A stretch of 64,000 nt of DNA from positions 10,762,501 to 10,826,500 of the forward strand of contig NC_058498.1 of NCBI RefSeq assembly GCF_020382885.2, read 5' to 3'. The notes beneath the pieces are model-generated. The model did not search any database, was not told where the DNA came from, and saw nothing but the letters and a program-made list of their open reading frames with translations. The translations under genes were made by a program, and so were the position numbers. The DNA comes from Scatophagus argus (taxonomy: Eukaryota > Chordata > Actinopteri > Scatophagidae). Shown here piece by piece: positions 44,031 to 58,500 of the stretch (positions within the stretch are counted from its first letter, which is position 1; the number at the start of each line of letters is the position of its first letter).

Positions 44031-46029
44031 CAGACAAAACAGCTGAGCGGTTCAATTGCTGCGTGATTCTTGTAGAGAAACGGGAATATGTCTGGAGATA
44101 CAGGTTTGGGCATTGTAAAGAGAAGCTGATATGATTAGTTTATTTTCTCACTTAGGACAAAAGGACAAAATCGTCCAAAACGCGACTGATTGATCACCCC
44201 GTTAGGTGGTTATTTACCTGTCAAATGTGCCTCTGATGAATTTGTGTGTAAAACGAACAGACTGTTCTCCATGTCATTGGTTTTTCTTTTGCCTCACATG
44301 TCCACTGCTTTTTGTTTTCGAACCACTACTGCCCCGTTTGCTGTGTTTTTCAAAGGATGACAGACGGTCCCACGACTGCGCTGTGTGTCTGTCTCAGACT
44401 GATGTGGATGTCGGATCCACGTGTTTTTGTATTTGCAATTTGCATGTTCTTAATCCATCAGACTTATGTGTATTCTGTTCTGTTTTTGTCTCCTACCATT
44501 AAACAAATGTTGTTAGGATCCCAGTGTCTTTTGTGGTGTTTGATTTAAAGGACAATGACATGGAGACAATTCGGATCAGCCATGCAGGTGTGGTTAGTTA
44601 GAAATTAAGATTTTTAAAGGTAATCCATCATAACAAACTCAAGGCTTTGTTACACTGTTTGCTGAAGGAATTATTGTTGCTTTAAAACTAATATTAGAAG
44701 TTACTGATGTCAGTGCAGATAAATTAATACCGCTAATATAACTTTATCAACAATAGAAGCGAATAAACTTCCCTGTGGTGCTTCATCTACTGCATGTTAG
44801 ATGTGTTTCTGTCTCTGCTTGTTGTTTTATATACCGACAGACAATAACAGACAACAAAGTCTAAAACTTAATAGAATATTTTGTGATCTTTAAGTAGAGA
44901 TAAACAGAAATAAGGCAAAACAAGTGTCAGTAATTTAATTTATAAAAATCTAATGCATGACAAAAACAATGTGAGATCCTCCTGGCAGGCCTGTGCCACA
45001 CATTACATGTATTTTGACTTTCTTAAAAGTGTCATTTACCACCAGAGGGCGCTGTTACTCAACACATCTTTCACTCCCATTGGATTTCCAGTAATTCTAA
45101 TAGGATAAAGCAGGAGACCGTGTTCGTGCAAGGATTATCCAGCATGTTTGGTGTAAAGTAGGTTTACTGCTAAGAATGAGCGAATGCTTGGCGTGTCGTT
45201 CAGCCGCAAAAAAACAACAAAAAGATTTTTTTTTCCACCCTTGGCTAAAATATAAAATGTTTAACAAATTCAGCTTGGTTTGGTGGTTTATTAGTTGTAG
45301 AATTTGTGCTTGAGAAACGATCTTTTGGTGAACTCTATAGTGTAAGACTCGGGGAAGTGAGACGTGCCGAGGCCGTCCTGACTCTCCTTCTTCATGCAGC
45401 GTCAACGGTAATTCCAATGGATCAGGAAGCGCCTGTCAACGGGCACAAAGATCGTCTAGGCAATGACAGAGCGCTCGCTTGCTCTTCGCTTTCGTCGAAT
45501 GCTTAATCTCTCAGAGCAGAGTGGACATTGTTTTGTTTTTTTTTTTACACATGGTTGCAAAACATGGAAGCAGTAAGAGAGCTATAAATTTAGCTGTGAT
45601 AATACCGCGTTCATATGTCATATCATATTGGCTAAAACATACCTTTTCCATGTATATATTGTGATATGGAAAAATCCATGCAGCAGAGTCTCATCCAAAT
45701 AAAGGGTCAGTTTCTGTTTCATAAGTTTGCAGTTTTGCACATAAATCAACGTGATAAACTAAAGAAACTCTCAGAAAAGAGTTTACAGCAGTGACAGCAC
45801 AACATTAATGCTTGAGAACATCCAGGGATCATCAGTGAATGTGATAAACAACAAGTAAAACATCATCAACAGTTTTTAAAGGAGGAGTAATCATTAGATG
45901 ACTCATCATAAACGTGTAACAATAATGCTGTGTCATTTATATAAAATTGAATATAGTGAATATAGTGAGTCTGAAAATATTGGACTTTTTTATTTGGACT
46001 TTGATTTTTTTGATTAAAATCCTCACCCT
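44031..46029. other. Intergenic region between ppp1r2 and acap2
   Basis: AT-rich and without recognised exons. A perfect CTCF-consensus match lies at 45039-45054. Confidence 0.5.
45039..45054 (+). promoter_or_regulatory. CTCF-like motif between ppp1r2 and acap2
   Basis: CCACCAGAGGGCGCTG matches the vertebrate CTCF core consensus CCASYAGRKGGCRS at all positions. It lies about 1 kb after the ppp1r2 poly(A) signals and 1 kb before the acap2 promoter. Binding is inferred. Confidence 0.5.
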
Positions 46030-46465
46030 CAACTGGATCACGGAAAAGGGGAACATGCGCACGGGACAGTCATCCACCTTTTCCCAGTATAGACGATCTT
46101 TCTGTGAGGCTGTAGTATCTGCGTTGAAGAAAAGCTCCTCTCCCACTGGCTGCTATGACCTAGCCACCGGACGGCACTTTCTGTTTTCAGGACTGACCGC
46201 TGCGTCTGAAATAGTTTCGTAGCGTTTTGGGCAATCACACATTCAACACACAGTCGTTTATGGTTGCATTGCCGCGACTTTTTAATCGTAGCTGCTGGCC
46301 CCTGAGGCTAGCTGGCTAGCAGAGCAGTGACAGAGTGGAGCCAGCTGGTCGGACAGAGGTACAGTAACGTTAGCAAACAAGCTAATTAGCCAGAAAGACT
46401 CAGCCTGGATTACTGTCTCTAATAAAGGAGAGCGTAAGTCTGCGGCTTTACTACACTGCGGCAAA
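46030..46465 (+). promoter_or_regulatory. acap2 promoter and 5'UTR region
   Basis: CpG content rises here compared with the AT-rich flanks. An NRF1-like half site CATGCGCA lies at 46053-46060, and GTTAGC/TAGCTAGC-type words appear at 46303-46320 and 46365-46395. No TATA box was seen. The start site is not visible; the last 200-250 bases are presumably leader. Confidence 0.45.
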
Positions 46466-46518
46466 ATGAAGATAACTGTGGATTTCGAGGAATGTTTGAA
46501 GGACTCCCCACGATTCAG
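46466..46518 (+). CDS. acap2: acap2 exon 1 (residues 1-18)
   Basis: ATG in context CAAAATGA, then KITVDFEECLKDSPRF, ending in phase 2 at donor GTGAGT. The short first coding exon followed by a long intron (11.4 kb here) is the usual arrangement of this gene. Confidence 0.93.
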
Positions 46519-49500
46519 GTGAGTGATGACTGCTACGCTTTTTTTCTGGTTAGTAGTTATTCATTAATCGCTAGGAAAAGTATCCAGCTAGGTGCCTGCT
46601 AACCTACGTTAATCAGTAGTAACTAGCTAGCTGTTTGCTGCCTGCCACTTTTCTATTTATGTCTCCAAGAAAACTGAGGCCAGCAGGGGAGTCTGCCCGA
46701 TGGGGTAGGAAAACAAACATAAACTCACTGACCAGTGTGGTGGGCACATATGAGCAGCAGCAAGCGATTCCAATGCCTGTTTCTGAACATAAATTATGTA
46801 AAGGTGGGAATACATATTAAAAATGAATGCAAGAAGTCACAGTCTGTGCCAGTAGCCTTCATTTGGCGTTGTTCAAAATTTCAAGTATGCAGTACTAGGC
46901 TGCATGGGACTGAGTGACTGCTTTACTCTTTCTTGTGTGCAGTACATCACAATGAAACTTACCAAACTTTCCCAGTTAAATGAAATGAAATACTCTTGTC
47001 AGCTTGTTGCAGACAGACTGTATGTAATAGTTATTTTCATGTAGAATTAAATGTGACAGGCAATAAATTGTTTGGCCCATAACTACTGCAGTGTCACTTC
47101 TGGCATGATCACACCCAAATTTTTTTTCTTTTCAGGTCTGCAAGTCTAAATTTTGTGTAAAATGCGATGTTTGCTCTCAACTTCCTCTTCAGTTGCTTTG
47201 CATTTTCCAGCATTTTGAGAAAGCGCCTCCCTCCTTCCTCCCTTGGCCCCCGCTCCCTTTGCTGCTGCTGCAACATCCTCTCTTGCAAAAACAAGAAACA
47301 GATGTTAGAAAGTAGTTTTCTAAAGAATGGAAGTTTTTTGTTTTCATCAGAGTATTTCCTTTACGATCACCTTCTGCAGTTTGAATGAAGAGAAACTTTC
47401 CAGTCATCTCCATTGTTTGAGCTATCACTCAAGTGACAATACACCTGTGTCTGCATTGGATATGAGGATCTCAGTCATTACTGTTTGGGGATTTTGAGTC
47501 TGATTGGTTCAGTATTTCTTATTATTTCTTGGCAGTTCGTTTGTGGACATTTCTAGTAGCAACCTGCTAACCTAGCCTGTGAACTCTTTCTTCCCTTCTT
47601 TGCATCATCATCACTGTCATCATACACTTGATAAACACTATACACCTGATTGATTCCTTAGAATAGAGAGTGCTGAGTCACTGCAGACTGTGTGTCTGTG
47701 ATGTTCATTTTATCAGCTAGGAATAGCCAAACAGCGGACGTAGGCTGTGATAAACATGCATTGTTTTTCTGAATCTGTGAGTCTTCAAATGAAGTATATG
47801 AGAAATAAATAAATAGTAAGCCAACAGCGGCAAGCTCCAAAATCTCTATTAAACTGTGGAAACTGCTAAACCTCCACTTGACTTTGTAGACTGAACAGCC
47901 AAGTCAGCTAATTTATTTCTGTGACTAGAAGGAAGGCTGCAGCAAAAATGAAGTGTTAGGACAAAGAGGTTACATCATAATTCAGTCACTCTCATTGGTT
48001 CTTGCAGTTTGATGACCTTGCTTTACTTCAGTGTAGCTCCACCTGTTCAGCCTGAGAAGATATAAGGTATTAGTACATAAACCAGTCTGCTGTATCACAG
48101 GTCTTATCACAAAATGCGTCATTTTGCCAAACCAGTCACACCACAGGTCTGTCTGTTATTTTTACCAGTGTTTTCCCTTGTGTCTCTAAGGTTTTAAAAA
48201 GAGTTTTGCCCCACCAAATATCAAAATTGTTGACAATCTCCAGTTTCTGTCAGTCTCATAAAAAGCCACTTGCTGTGATGCTCTGCAGCGAGGTCTCTGT
48301 TTAATCGTATATCCCAGTCTATATTTTTAGTGACCTTTGTCCTTTAGGAGAGTCGTGTCTTATAAGTTTACTGATTGCATGTCTACCAAAGGTTCATCCT
48401 GAGGGGTTGGGGCCGAGCTCTTATTTTTTTCCATCCCCCACTCGTTATGTTTGGCCAGAGAAGAGGACAGAGCGGGAGAGAAAGAGAGAATGGATGAAAA
48501 CATGGAATATACAGCAGTATGGGGCAGCTCTCGCTTGCTCAACATCTGTTTCCATTTTGGTGTTTGCTTTCAACTTTCTGCCAGAGAATATGGAGCCCCC
48601 AAATGTGGAGAGGGTTGTTTTCAAGTGGTAATTTGGCACACCCCATGTATTTTTTTTTTTTTTCTGCTCTCATCCTCATTTTAGTTGGGAAGCTGTCTTT
48701 GGTCATAAACCATGCTTTCAGCCCAGAGGAGAGATCTACTAGTGCAAAAATTATGTATTTTTGGCAGTAAACCCTAGTAGCCTAGTTTTCCACTTGAGAA
48801 TAGACATTAGACTCAGCCTTTCCTGGCTCCTCTTCAAGTATGGGAGTTGAAAATTCCCCGTGGGGAACTGAGGATTATTTCCCCACATGTATAAGAGCAA
48901 ATGTTTTGCATAATTTAATATCCTTCTGTGTCCTGCAAGGTCCCAAAGAGGGCTAAAATTTGCTATGTATTTTTCATGTTAAGTTAACAGTATGTTGTTT
49001 TTATGCGTAGTTTAAGAACAATAATGATGACTGTTGTTTTAGCTTCATTTTCATCCAGTTCAGCAAAATGTTGAATTCTAAACGGTGCACACAAGAAAAA
49101 AATAATACTAAGAGATTAGAAAATAGACCCCCAAAAGACCAGGGTGGCAATGTTTTTATACCTAGTAGACATAAACTGGACAGAAGTGAGTTAATTACTA
49201 TAACCAGCTGCAACCTTTTTCTTTGTCCTCAGTCTCTTCACAGTCGTGATAACATTACGGCTTGCTCCTGATCAGTTTCACTGATTCTAAGCTTGGCCTA
49301 GTGCCATGATATGAAGTCACTGGTCGACCAGCTCCGGTTCCAGTTTCCCCTGAGTCATTGACAGCAGCTGTAGAGGCAGCAGATCACTGGTAGTCTTCTC
49401 TGATACAGAATCAGAGTCTGATGAGGAGCGTTCACAATGCGATTCACCCTGATTAGCTTCCCCTGGGAGTCCAGCTGCAGGCTTGTTAGCTTGCCCGGCT

Positions 49501-52500
49501 TGTTGCAGTTTGATTTAATGGAGCTGAGGGCCGTTTCCTTGTAATGGTTATTAATTAAGGCAATTAACAGCTAATGAAATCTGCTGTAACAGTACTGTTA
49601 GACACAGTTGTATTTCAGTAAGTTTGTGAAAATATAAAATAACAGCATTATGATATGTGTAAACTTCCAAGTGTACCATTATTATTTTTTTTTTATTAGC
49701 TTTTTTATTAGCTCAGAGTATTCTCCGAAGTTATTTATAGTAGAAGTGAAACACTCAGTTAATCGATTAGTCAACTAATTTAACTATTTTGATAACCAAT
49801 TAATTATGTAAATTTTCAAGTAAAAACACGAACGTTTTTCAAGTCCACTTTTTCAAATTTAAACATTTTGTAAACTTTGTCTCTCAATTTTAAATTGTTG
49901 GTTAGACAAAACAAGATATCTCAAGAAGACTTAGAAGGCTTCTGCTTCTCTGTCTTTATTGGTGGATCACCAACCAACTTCAAAGGTGTATACCACCACC
50001 TCCTGTATCAGAGTGTGTAATTGCTGTCAAAGTCAATGAATCAATGAAAGCAATTTGATACAATATTAATGGACTTTATTTTTCAGCTATCAGCCAGTTG
50101 CTGATAAAATAAATTTTGTCATTATCGGATTGATAATTGCATGGTGCATTTGAAGACATCCCTTTTGGAAATTTTCATCTAAATGTTCCCTCATCACGAC
50201 AACAGGCTGAATTTCCCCAGAGCCTATGTAACTGTTTATCTTTGAGGAATGACCTCATCTTGTTGATGATGTCCAAGCTCGTGCGTCTAATGGTGGGTTT
50301 TACCACAGTGGGACCCCCCCCCCCTCAAATCACCACTCCTCCACTCTCTAACAATTACAGGATCTACGTCACAGCATTGAAGTTCACCCCATTCTTCGCA
50401 TTTCCATCCACAGTGACAGTTTTAAAATGTTGACTTGTTTTCCACCACTACCACTGTCATTTTTCTCCAGTGGAATAAACTTTACTCATTTTCACTGGTC
50501 GACTTTCATGGCAGACGTAAAAATGTAAATGAAACACAGAAAAGGCAAAAGCCTTGTGTGATCTTTGTACACAAAAACACTGTTGATTGTAGAAGCACCA
50601 GGGAAAAGACAAGATGACAAAATGCTACCAGACTCTATACAAAATATAATTAGAAAACATCAAAGTAAGTTGTAATGCAGAGCTTTTAAGCTGTCAGACA
50701 TATCTGAATTGGATTAGTTATAGTCATTTTGAAGTAAGCCTGCTTTGGGCTAACTGTGAAGTTGCAGTTGTATTATGTAGGAACACATAAATATAAGACT
50801 GTGTTGGCAGATACTTTAAAATTACTCAGTTTGGGACCAGGGACAATTTTTATTATCATGTTAAGGCTGCAACTAACAATTATCCACAATCATTATCCAT
50901 TTATCTGCCCATCATTATTCTGATGAATCAATGTTTGTTTTATAAGTTGTCAGATACTTGTGAATATCCTTAATCCTTAAGCCCAAAGTGACATCTTCAT
51001 ATTATAATAAAACCCAAAGATATTTAGTGTACTTAATACTTTATACTCTTTTTTTTAGGTTTTTTTACACATGTATTTTCTGTCTGGTTAAGTAATCATT
51101 TGCTCACCTAACTGTTTCAGCTGTTCAGACTTCCTGTAAAGCCTGCCAATCTCCAACATCTGTATTAGGAAATGCAGTATCTTCCATTGAGGAGGGAAGT
51201 GAAAATATGTGAAGAGCAAATAGCCTTTGAGTGTTGGCTTAAGTTTTTTGAAGTGCAGCGGTCTGTGCCACGCAAGACTCTATTATTTTGGCAGCATGGA
51301 CCTGTTCAACAACCTCACTCCTGTGTGCAGAGTGCATACAGCCTGCTGGCTTGCTGCCAACAGCCTCAGAGAGCTGGAGAGGCTTCGCTCTTTTGTTTTG
51401 GATCATGGTCACTGAATCACTGCAAAAGAATGAGGTGTCTCCATTTTTACAGGAGATGCTACAGTATGTAGTCATAGCTCTGACTAACAGGTAGCATAGG
51501 AAGGATTTCAAACTTTGTCTGTTTCTGTTGTTGTTTATTATGGTTGGTTGTTGGCCGACCTTTAGTCATTTGCTGTCAAAATAACACCATTTTATGTAGA
51601 TGTTTACTCGAAGTAGCTATAATAAGTACACAGATTTTAGTGGATTCCTGGGCAACCCAGTCAGTGTTGGTGCCATGTTTACTCGTCACAGTTTAAGGTA
51701 GCATTATGCACTGATCTGCAGTATGCATAGATCATGCTGTGCTATGAAAGTATTTAATAGTATTTAAGTATTTTTATTTTCATGATATATCGTTTTGTCC
51801 TTAAAATGGCAAAGAAATGTGGAAAATGTTCATCACAATTTCCCAGATCCTTAAGTGACGTCTTCTTTTGTCCAGCCAGCAGTCCAAAACACAAAGCCTC
51901 CTCACTTACTAACTCTGTCTGTAACAAAGAGCTGCAGGTCTGTCTGCAACATCCAGAGGGTTGTGCAGAGGTTTGGGTGTGTTTATTTGTGTTTTAGAAC
52001 GCAACTGCTGTGAAACAATGAAAAAATAATGTTTTATTTCACTGATTCACTGCTGCTCTCTCTCTCTCTCCCAAATTATATATAGTAATGCAAATAAGGC
52101 ATAATGACAGCTTCAGAGTTCTAGTATTAATGTTATATTTTCACTCATCAAAATACCATCTGCTGATTACAGTGCACAGATCAGAAGTAACAGAATTCAA
52201 ATCTTAGATATCACAATAATTGATACAATGCGAGCAGGTGGCTCCTCTTCTAGACGTACAGTATTGTGGACCTCTGTCTGGCATATGTAGATCAGTGTCT
52301 CTTTGCGTGATCTCGGTCGACTTAAAGGGAAATTGGACCCAAACATTTCCTCAGTGATGCTGAATTGGCCTCTTTTTTACTGATGTGGTTTACAAGGCGG
52401 GCTTTTTTTTCCCCTCTCTTCATGGGCTGTAGTCTCCTTCATACCACACGTCTCTCTTTATTTAGCCCCAGCTTCACCCTCACACCCAAACAGCACTTAA

Positions 52501-55500
52501 ACCAGGATGTCTTAGTTCCTTAATTTATATTGTTCCATTTGGTGAAAAGGCTAGTAATCATATGTTGCTGTTTCTTTTTACTTTTCTACCAGTATTTACT
52601 TCTGCCACCCCAGCTTCGTCACGGAGCAATAGTCCTCTCTGAGCTTTAAAGGTCAACAAGTGTGGTGGATATGATTTCTCTGTGGCGCTGAATGAGTAAA
52701 ACCAGACACTGTGTAGTCACAGCAAATCTACTTGAAGCTGCCTACGTGAACTCTCGTTGCTCACTGACATGAAAACGTGACTACACAATTTAGAAGTATT
52801 TCATCAACAGTCTCCTTAAAGTTGGGCAAAACAAGCAATTTAAAGGCATCAGTTTGGGCTGTGAGAAAATGTCATGGTCACTATAGAAAAATGTATCAAT
52901 CAGTCAATAAGATACTTGTAATAGGCAGATTAAAACTGTACATTAAAAAAAGTATGTATGATATTTGTGTCCAAAATGTAGTGGAGTGAAAGTATAAAGC
53001 AGAAGAAAATTGAAATATGCAAGTACCTAAAAATTGTATTCAAACGCAGTAGCCTACTAGCAGATGTACAGTATATCGGTTCCAAACATCAACTGTTGCT
53101 CTCCTTGATTACTTATTATCAATAGTGATATTGGCCCCTGAAAAAACAAATTGTATTGGTCAGTTCACACTCCCTACAAGATGCACTAATGATGCTGCTG
53201 TCCCTTGAAATGAAATGAGGCTCCAAATGGCCAGATATTATGTCTGCGGTTGCTTTATTGGAATTCACTTCAGTGAGATGAGATTGTCTACTGATAACAT
53301 CCTCACCACATAAAGCCCTCCTTACTTGTCTGCCCCTGCTGCCTACGATATCAGATGTGTGGCCAGAATCTCGTTGCGCTGAGAGCAGACACCTGCATCA
53401 TCCTGGAGGTGTGCTTATCACCCCAGACTACTTTATCGCTCTGTGTGTACTGCTGAGAAATGCAGGCATATTGATGCCAGGGAAATATTACTGCAAACTT
53501 GTGTTTCCCCCCGTTCAGTCTTGTCATGCTTTGTTTAGTAGAGTTATAATTGATTTGTTTTCTCAAAAGCTGGGAAACATATGAAATATATGAAATACAT
53601 GTTTATTTTCTAAGGCTTTCAAAAGTTTGAAAGTGCAAAGATGATCTCTGACTGATCAGGAGCATGAAGATGATCTATCATGGCCATCAGCAGTGTATGT
53701 ATATGCTTACAGATATCTTTGGATAACAGCATTCGCAAAATGTTACGTCCTCTAATTTTCTTTGTTTCAAATAATTACTAGTTTATAAACCCGAGCAAAT
53801 CACAGGGCTCTTGGCTAGTTCATGCTTCAAGGCTCGGTGGAAGAGGTGTCATCTGTCTATTCTGGTGTTCTTGCGTCAATCCTCTTAACTTCTGCATACC
53901 TCAAAGCATGGGAAGTACTATGGGTATAATAAACTCTTCACCCACTCCAGCTGTAAAGAAAATGGCCCTACTGATGTTATATTTGCTCTTTGAACCCAGT
54001 TTCCCCCAGGGATAAATAAAGTATTCTGATTCTGATTGTTTAAGCGGTGCACGGAGGCCCTGCAGTACCAACCTTATTCTTTGAAATCTCAAGTGCTTCG
54101 TGATCCAACGCCACTCACTTAAATGTCTATTTTTCTGGACATATGGAAAGAAATCTTAATAATTATGACCCTAAATGGGAGTACTTGTCATATTATGAAT
54201 TTTGCTCACCGATAACAACACTACCAGGATCCTTGGATGACAGTTGGAAACCATTCACAAAAACCAACTACTCAGCAGGGTGCAGGGCAGCTACTGAAGA
54301 GTGTTAGTCGGTAGTCGTTATATTAGTATCAGTCGAATTGTTTCTCTGAATTCTCTCGCTTTGTGCTCTTTTCCTCTTGCGTGTAGGTGATTTGTGCTGT
54401 GGTTTTCTTTAAATGGATATTTGGCAGTGTTTTTACAGCGTCTGTGTCTTCTCATATTTCACACTGGAAAAGAAGTGTTTGTGTGTCTGTATTAAAATTA
54501 AAAGTCTGTCTCGCGTTCTCTCAAAGCTTCTTCTTCTGCTCATTATCCAGACTCAGGCTGGACATACTCCAAGGTCAGAGCTGTGAGGCAATGGCCCAGA
54601 TTTTCATTTTGCCAGAGCCCCTCCTTTTCTTCTCCTCTGTCAACAGTTTCACAAGTTCACTGCGCAGGCTCAAGTTACAAGATTAGAAGGAAATAGTCGT
54701 GTTCTTGCGGTTACATAGATTGCCAGAAAACGACTGGCTGACGGGACTGAGTTTCTTCAAAACCACTACTTTTTCAGGGAAAGATGACTGAGTTTGCCTG
54801 ACCTTTTTTTTACAGGCCATCCTGCCTTCGATTGAGCATGTGTTCTGCTGTACGCCCCTGAGCAGGTACACCTGAGCAAATGAGGTCAAGTGCTTTGACA
54901 AAGTGACAGGCATTGTTGAGGGACTGAAGAGCATTTCTAAATGAGGGAGCTTACATCATGTATGTATGCCAGTCCCATGGTCCAATTATTCAATTACTGA
55001 AGGTATTATTGTGGAGGTTTTTGTAAGGGGACAATAACCACACAATCCCCTCATCGTTTTTCTTTAAGATGCCCAAATCTTTAAGGGAAGACTAATCTGG
55101 GACATGCTACTCTGTGAATGCTTTGGTCCTTCCCTCTGGTTGTTAGTAGTGTTGGTGAGTCCAAAGATTGTATTCACCACTTTGTGCCAGCAAAATGCCC
55201 AGTGTATAAATATAGAAAAATATAAGAAGAGGCCAAATCCTCTTTAAGTCAGACAGCAGTCTTTTCTGCAGAACAGTCATGAGTCTTGGTGATTCATCAA
55301 AGAAATGGACTTTGCCTGTAGCAACTGACAAAGGCAAACAGGGTCGGTAACATGCTCTTTGGCTTTTGACGAGGATTAATGTGTCCGTGAGAGGGGGAAG
55401 CTCTTTATTGCTTTTGACCCTGTTTTGCCCCCCTAAGTCCTAAATTCATTCCACTTCGTTTGGTTTGTTAACAAAGTCTCATAAAAATGAACATTACAGT

Positions 55501-58500
55501 GATACAGCAGTGACACTATTCCTGTGTTGCAAGTCCTTTCCCTTAGATGAGGTTTGATTGTACAGAAGATATAACTAATTGATTAAATTGATGCCAGTTG
55601 AAGACTCTGTTTGATGTACTGTTCAAAGTATATGAGAAGAGTAAAGTTTCTTTTGCCATGCAGTAAAATCCTTTATGCGGTGTGTGGCACTGACCATATG
55701 GGGCTGAACTGGGCTCTTGTCAGTTAATGATTTGTTTTGGCATCCCGTTTCAGCCTGCCCATGCTTTTCTCATTTATTATTTATTTATATAGCTGTAGCA
55801 CCAAGTTATTTCCTTCTCCTGGTGGCGTAGCAAGCAACTGAACATCATAGATGCGCTTCAGCTGTGAATAGAATTAACCAGTCAGCCAAGTTTGAGCTCA
55901 GGTTCAGCAGCGGAGCACCACTCCTGAAGGTAGTGGGGCTTAGTCTTGTGGTCATGAACTTAAGAAGGGCAGATTTTTGGCAACATTAAGGCCAGACTGT
56001 CATGCAGCCAGAACCTGTTTTTTTACCATTCAGCCTCCTGTCTCCTTTTTTCTTGGTATAGATATTAATGTTGGAGATCTTTAATTTGTGCTCGGATAGA
56101 TCGGTAATCTGCAGTTGGGGTGTATCCAAGTGGACAAAGCAGTAATTCACATTAAAAACTACTTCATGTAAAAGATATTAACCTCCGAGCTCTGTTAAGC
56201 TGTGAAGCTGTGTGTTGAAATAGACAATTGTTCAGGTTGATTTACGGTAAACAGAGTGATCACTTATACAATCAATACTTTGTTACCCAGGACTCTCATA
56301 TGGATGCCAATACAATTCCTATATGCAGTGAAAACAATTCTGGACGTATATGTAGGAATTCTTGATCTCACCACCTCTTGTCAAAAACCTTTAGCTAGAT
56401 CATTCACCCTCTTGTTTTTCCCCTGACAGTGACCAGATGTTGGCAGCTGTCAGTGTGTCATCATACAGTAGAACAAACAGCTGGACAGGGTTTGGGGAAT
56501 GCCACACGCTGCTACTGTGCGGTGTCACTCTTAATCCTTTTGCTTAAACTGACACGGGACGCACGCACACACTCTCTAGCGCTCACAGTGCTGCACAATA
56601 TCTTGCGAGTTTTAAATCAACGTCCTTGTCCTTGGCGATTTACTCTGAGAGCAACAGCATAATTAGCCTCAAATCTAGATGTATTTTGTAAGAAATTAAT
56701 AGAAAGGGATATAGTGCTTCAACTGCACTGATTGATGTCAACAATTTCCATTGTGTGGAGTGTGAACTAGCCTAAAATATGAGCAGACACCTTAGAAAAA
56801 TAGTACAGTGTCATATGTTTAGTTAACATTTTGATCTTGCAGAGGTGTCTTTTACGGTTTTGTTTTTTTAGACCATGATCGATGATCACTGCGATATTAT
56901 GTTGAACTTTATGAATGTGACCCAATGGGTTTTTTTTAAGTTGTAAAATTAGCACAAACATACCTTAATTTGGATGAACTTGCCAACATAAATAAAAGAT
57001 AGAACTTTTTTCTATAGTGAATGATGAACACAGATGAACACAAACTCCCCAAGGATGTGATGTTACATGTGTCTTCATCACATGTAACATCGCAGTAACA
57101 TGTTAAATTGCACAGATTATTATCAGAAAATAAACAGAGCTTAATTAACCAAGGCAATGTTGGGAAGAGGTCTTTCATTTTCCCCTTCCCTTGTCTTGGC
57201 ACTCACATGCTCGTAGGCTGTTGATCCTGTGGAGAACCAAGCTGTGCTTTGTCACGTTTTAAAGGGCAGAATGCCAGACCTGACTCTAGCCCTTGTGGCA
57301 TTACTCAAAATGGCAGCTCTCAGTTTGGCTGCCCCTAATGGTGTAGGTTTCTGCATGTGTTCCCGTCAGTACTGTAGGAGTGTATAATCTCATGTAATAC
57401 AACTGTAGTTTTTAGAGGCATTTGTATAATATGGGCTTTATGGTGATATTAACCTTGAGTTGCTCCTTTATTTAAAAATGGTCAAGCTTTTGTAATAAGG
57501 TGTGGCAGTCAAACAAACATCGGCCCCATAATTTTGGAGCAGGATCAGAAGTGTCAGGTGAGGTAGTTTAGAGGTAATGTCACGCACTGTTTGTTGCTTC
57601 TATTTAAGGTCAAAATAATTGTCATGTGGCACATTAAATGTCTTCCCTTGTTTAGGAAGTGTAAGCTGACGTTTTGTGTTGTTTCTTAGAGAATTTTTAC
57701 TTTATTAATCTGGCAAATGAACACACAGTTCATGTTCTTTGAAGATTTCCCTGCAGCGTGTTGTTTATTTTCTTTTCACCATCTCAGTCATCTTCAATGC
57801 CTTTCTGTGTCTGTGAAGTAGATAGTATTGAGTCATAGTTACACTCGATTTCAAATGCTTTTTTATTTTTTCCCCCATAGAGCCACCATAGAGGAAGTGG
57901 AGGGGGATGTGTGTGAGCTGGAATCCAAGCTCGACAAAGTGAGTACCACCCATGGAAAACATTGCTTAATTGTTCATTTGTTCTGCTGTGTGAACTGGTC
58001 GTTTCAGGGGCCATCCTGTAAGTGGAAGGTTGCAGGTTTGTCCCTGGGCTTGTCTCCAGTATATCTCCTGGCAGATTGCCTATGAGCAGGAGTGTAATAT
58101 AGACACCGCTCACCTGGCTTGCACTTTGATGAAATATGTGCATGTGTGTGTGTTTCAAAAGAATTAGACACCCATTACACCCATTGCAAATCGTGACTCA
58201 CTCAAGTTGAAGCAGATCACACCTCTCTTCATTACCAACACAGTGGGAAATTGACACCAGCTGTAAGCCAAATGGTGGTTTACCTGTTGCTGATTAACTC
58301 TCTGAGCTTTTTTTGCCCTGTAGCTGTAATCTGTAATCATTTTTGTCCTAACAATCAATCACATTGTTTAGGAAAATCATAAGAATGAATATTGGAATGT
58401 GTTTTGGTAATGGTTAGGGCATGGAAACATTTTAATTAATTAATTTGATTCAAACTATGATGGAAAAACAAGAATATAGAATTAGGTTGAAAGCAGTCTT

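Noticed and set aside
51172..51515. Overlapping frames on both strands of acap2 intron 1
   Set aside because: All about 60-100 residues, in competing frames, without recognisable motifs or splice signals.
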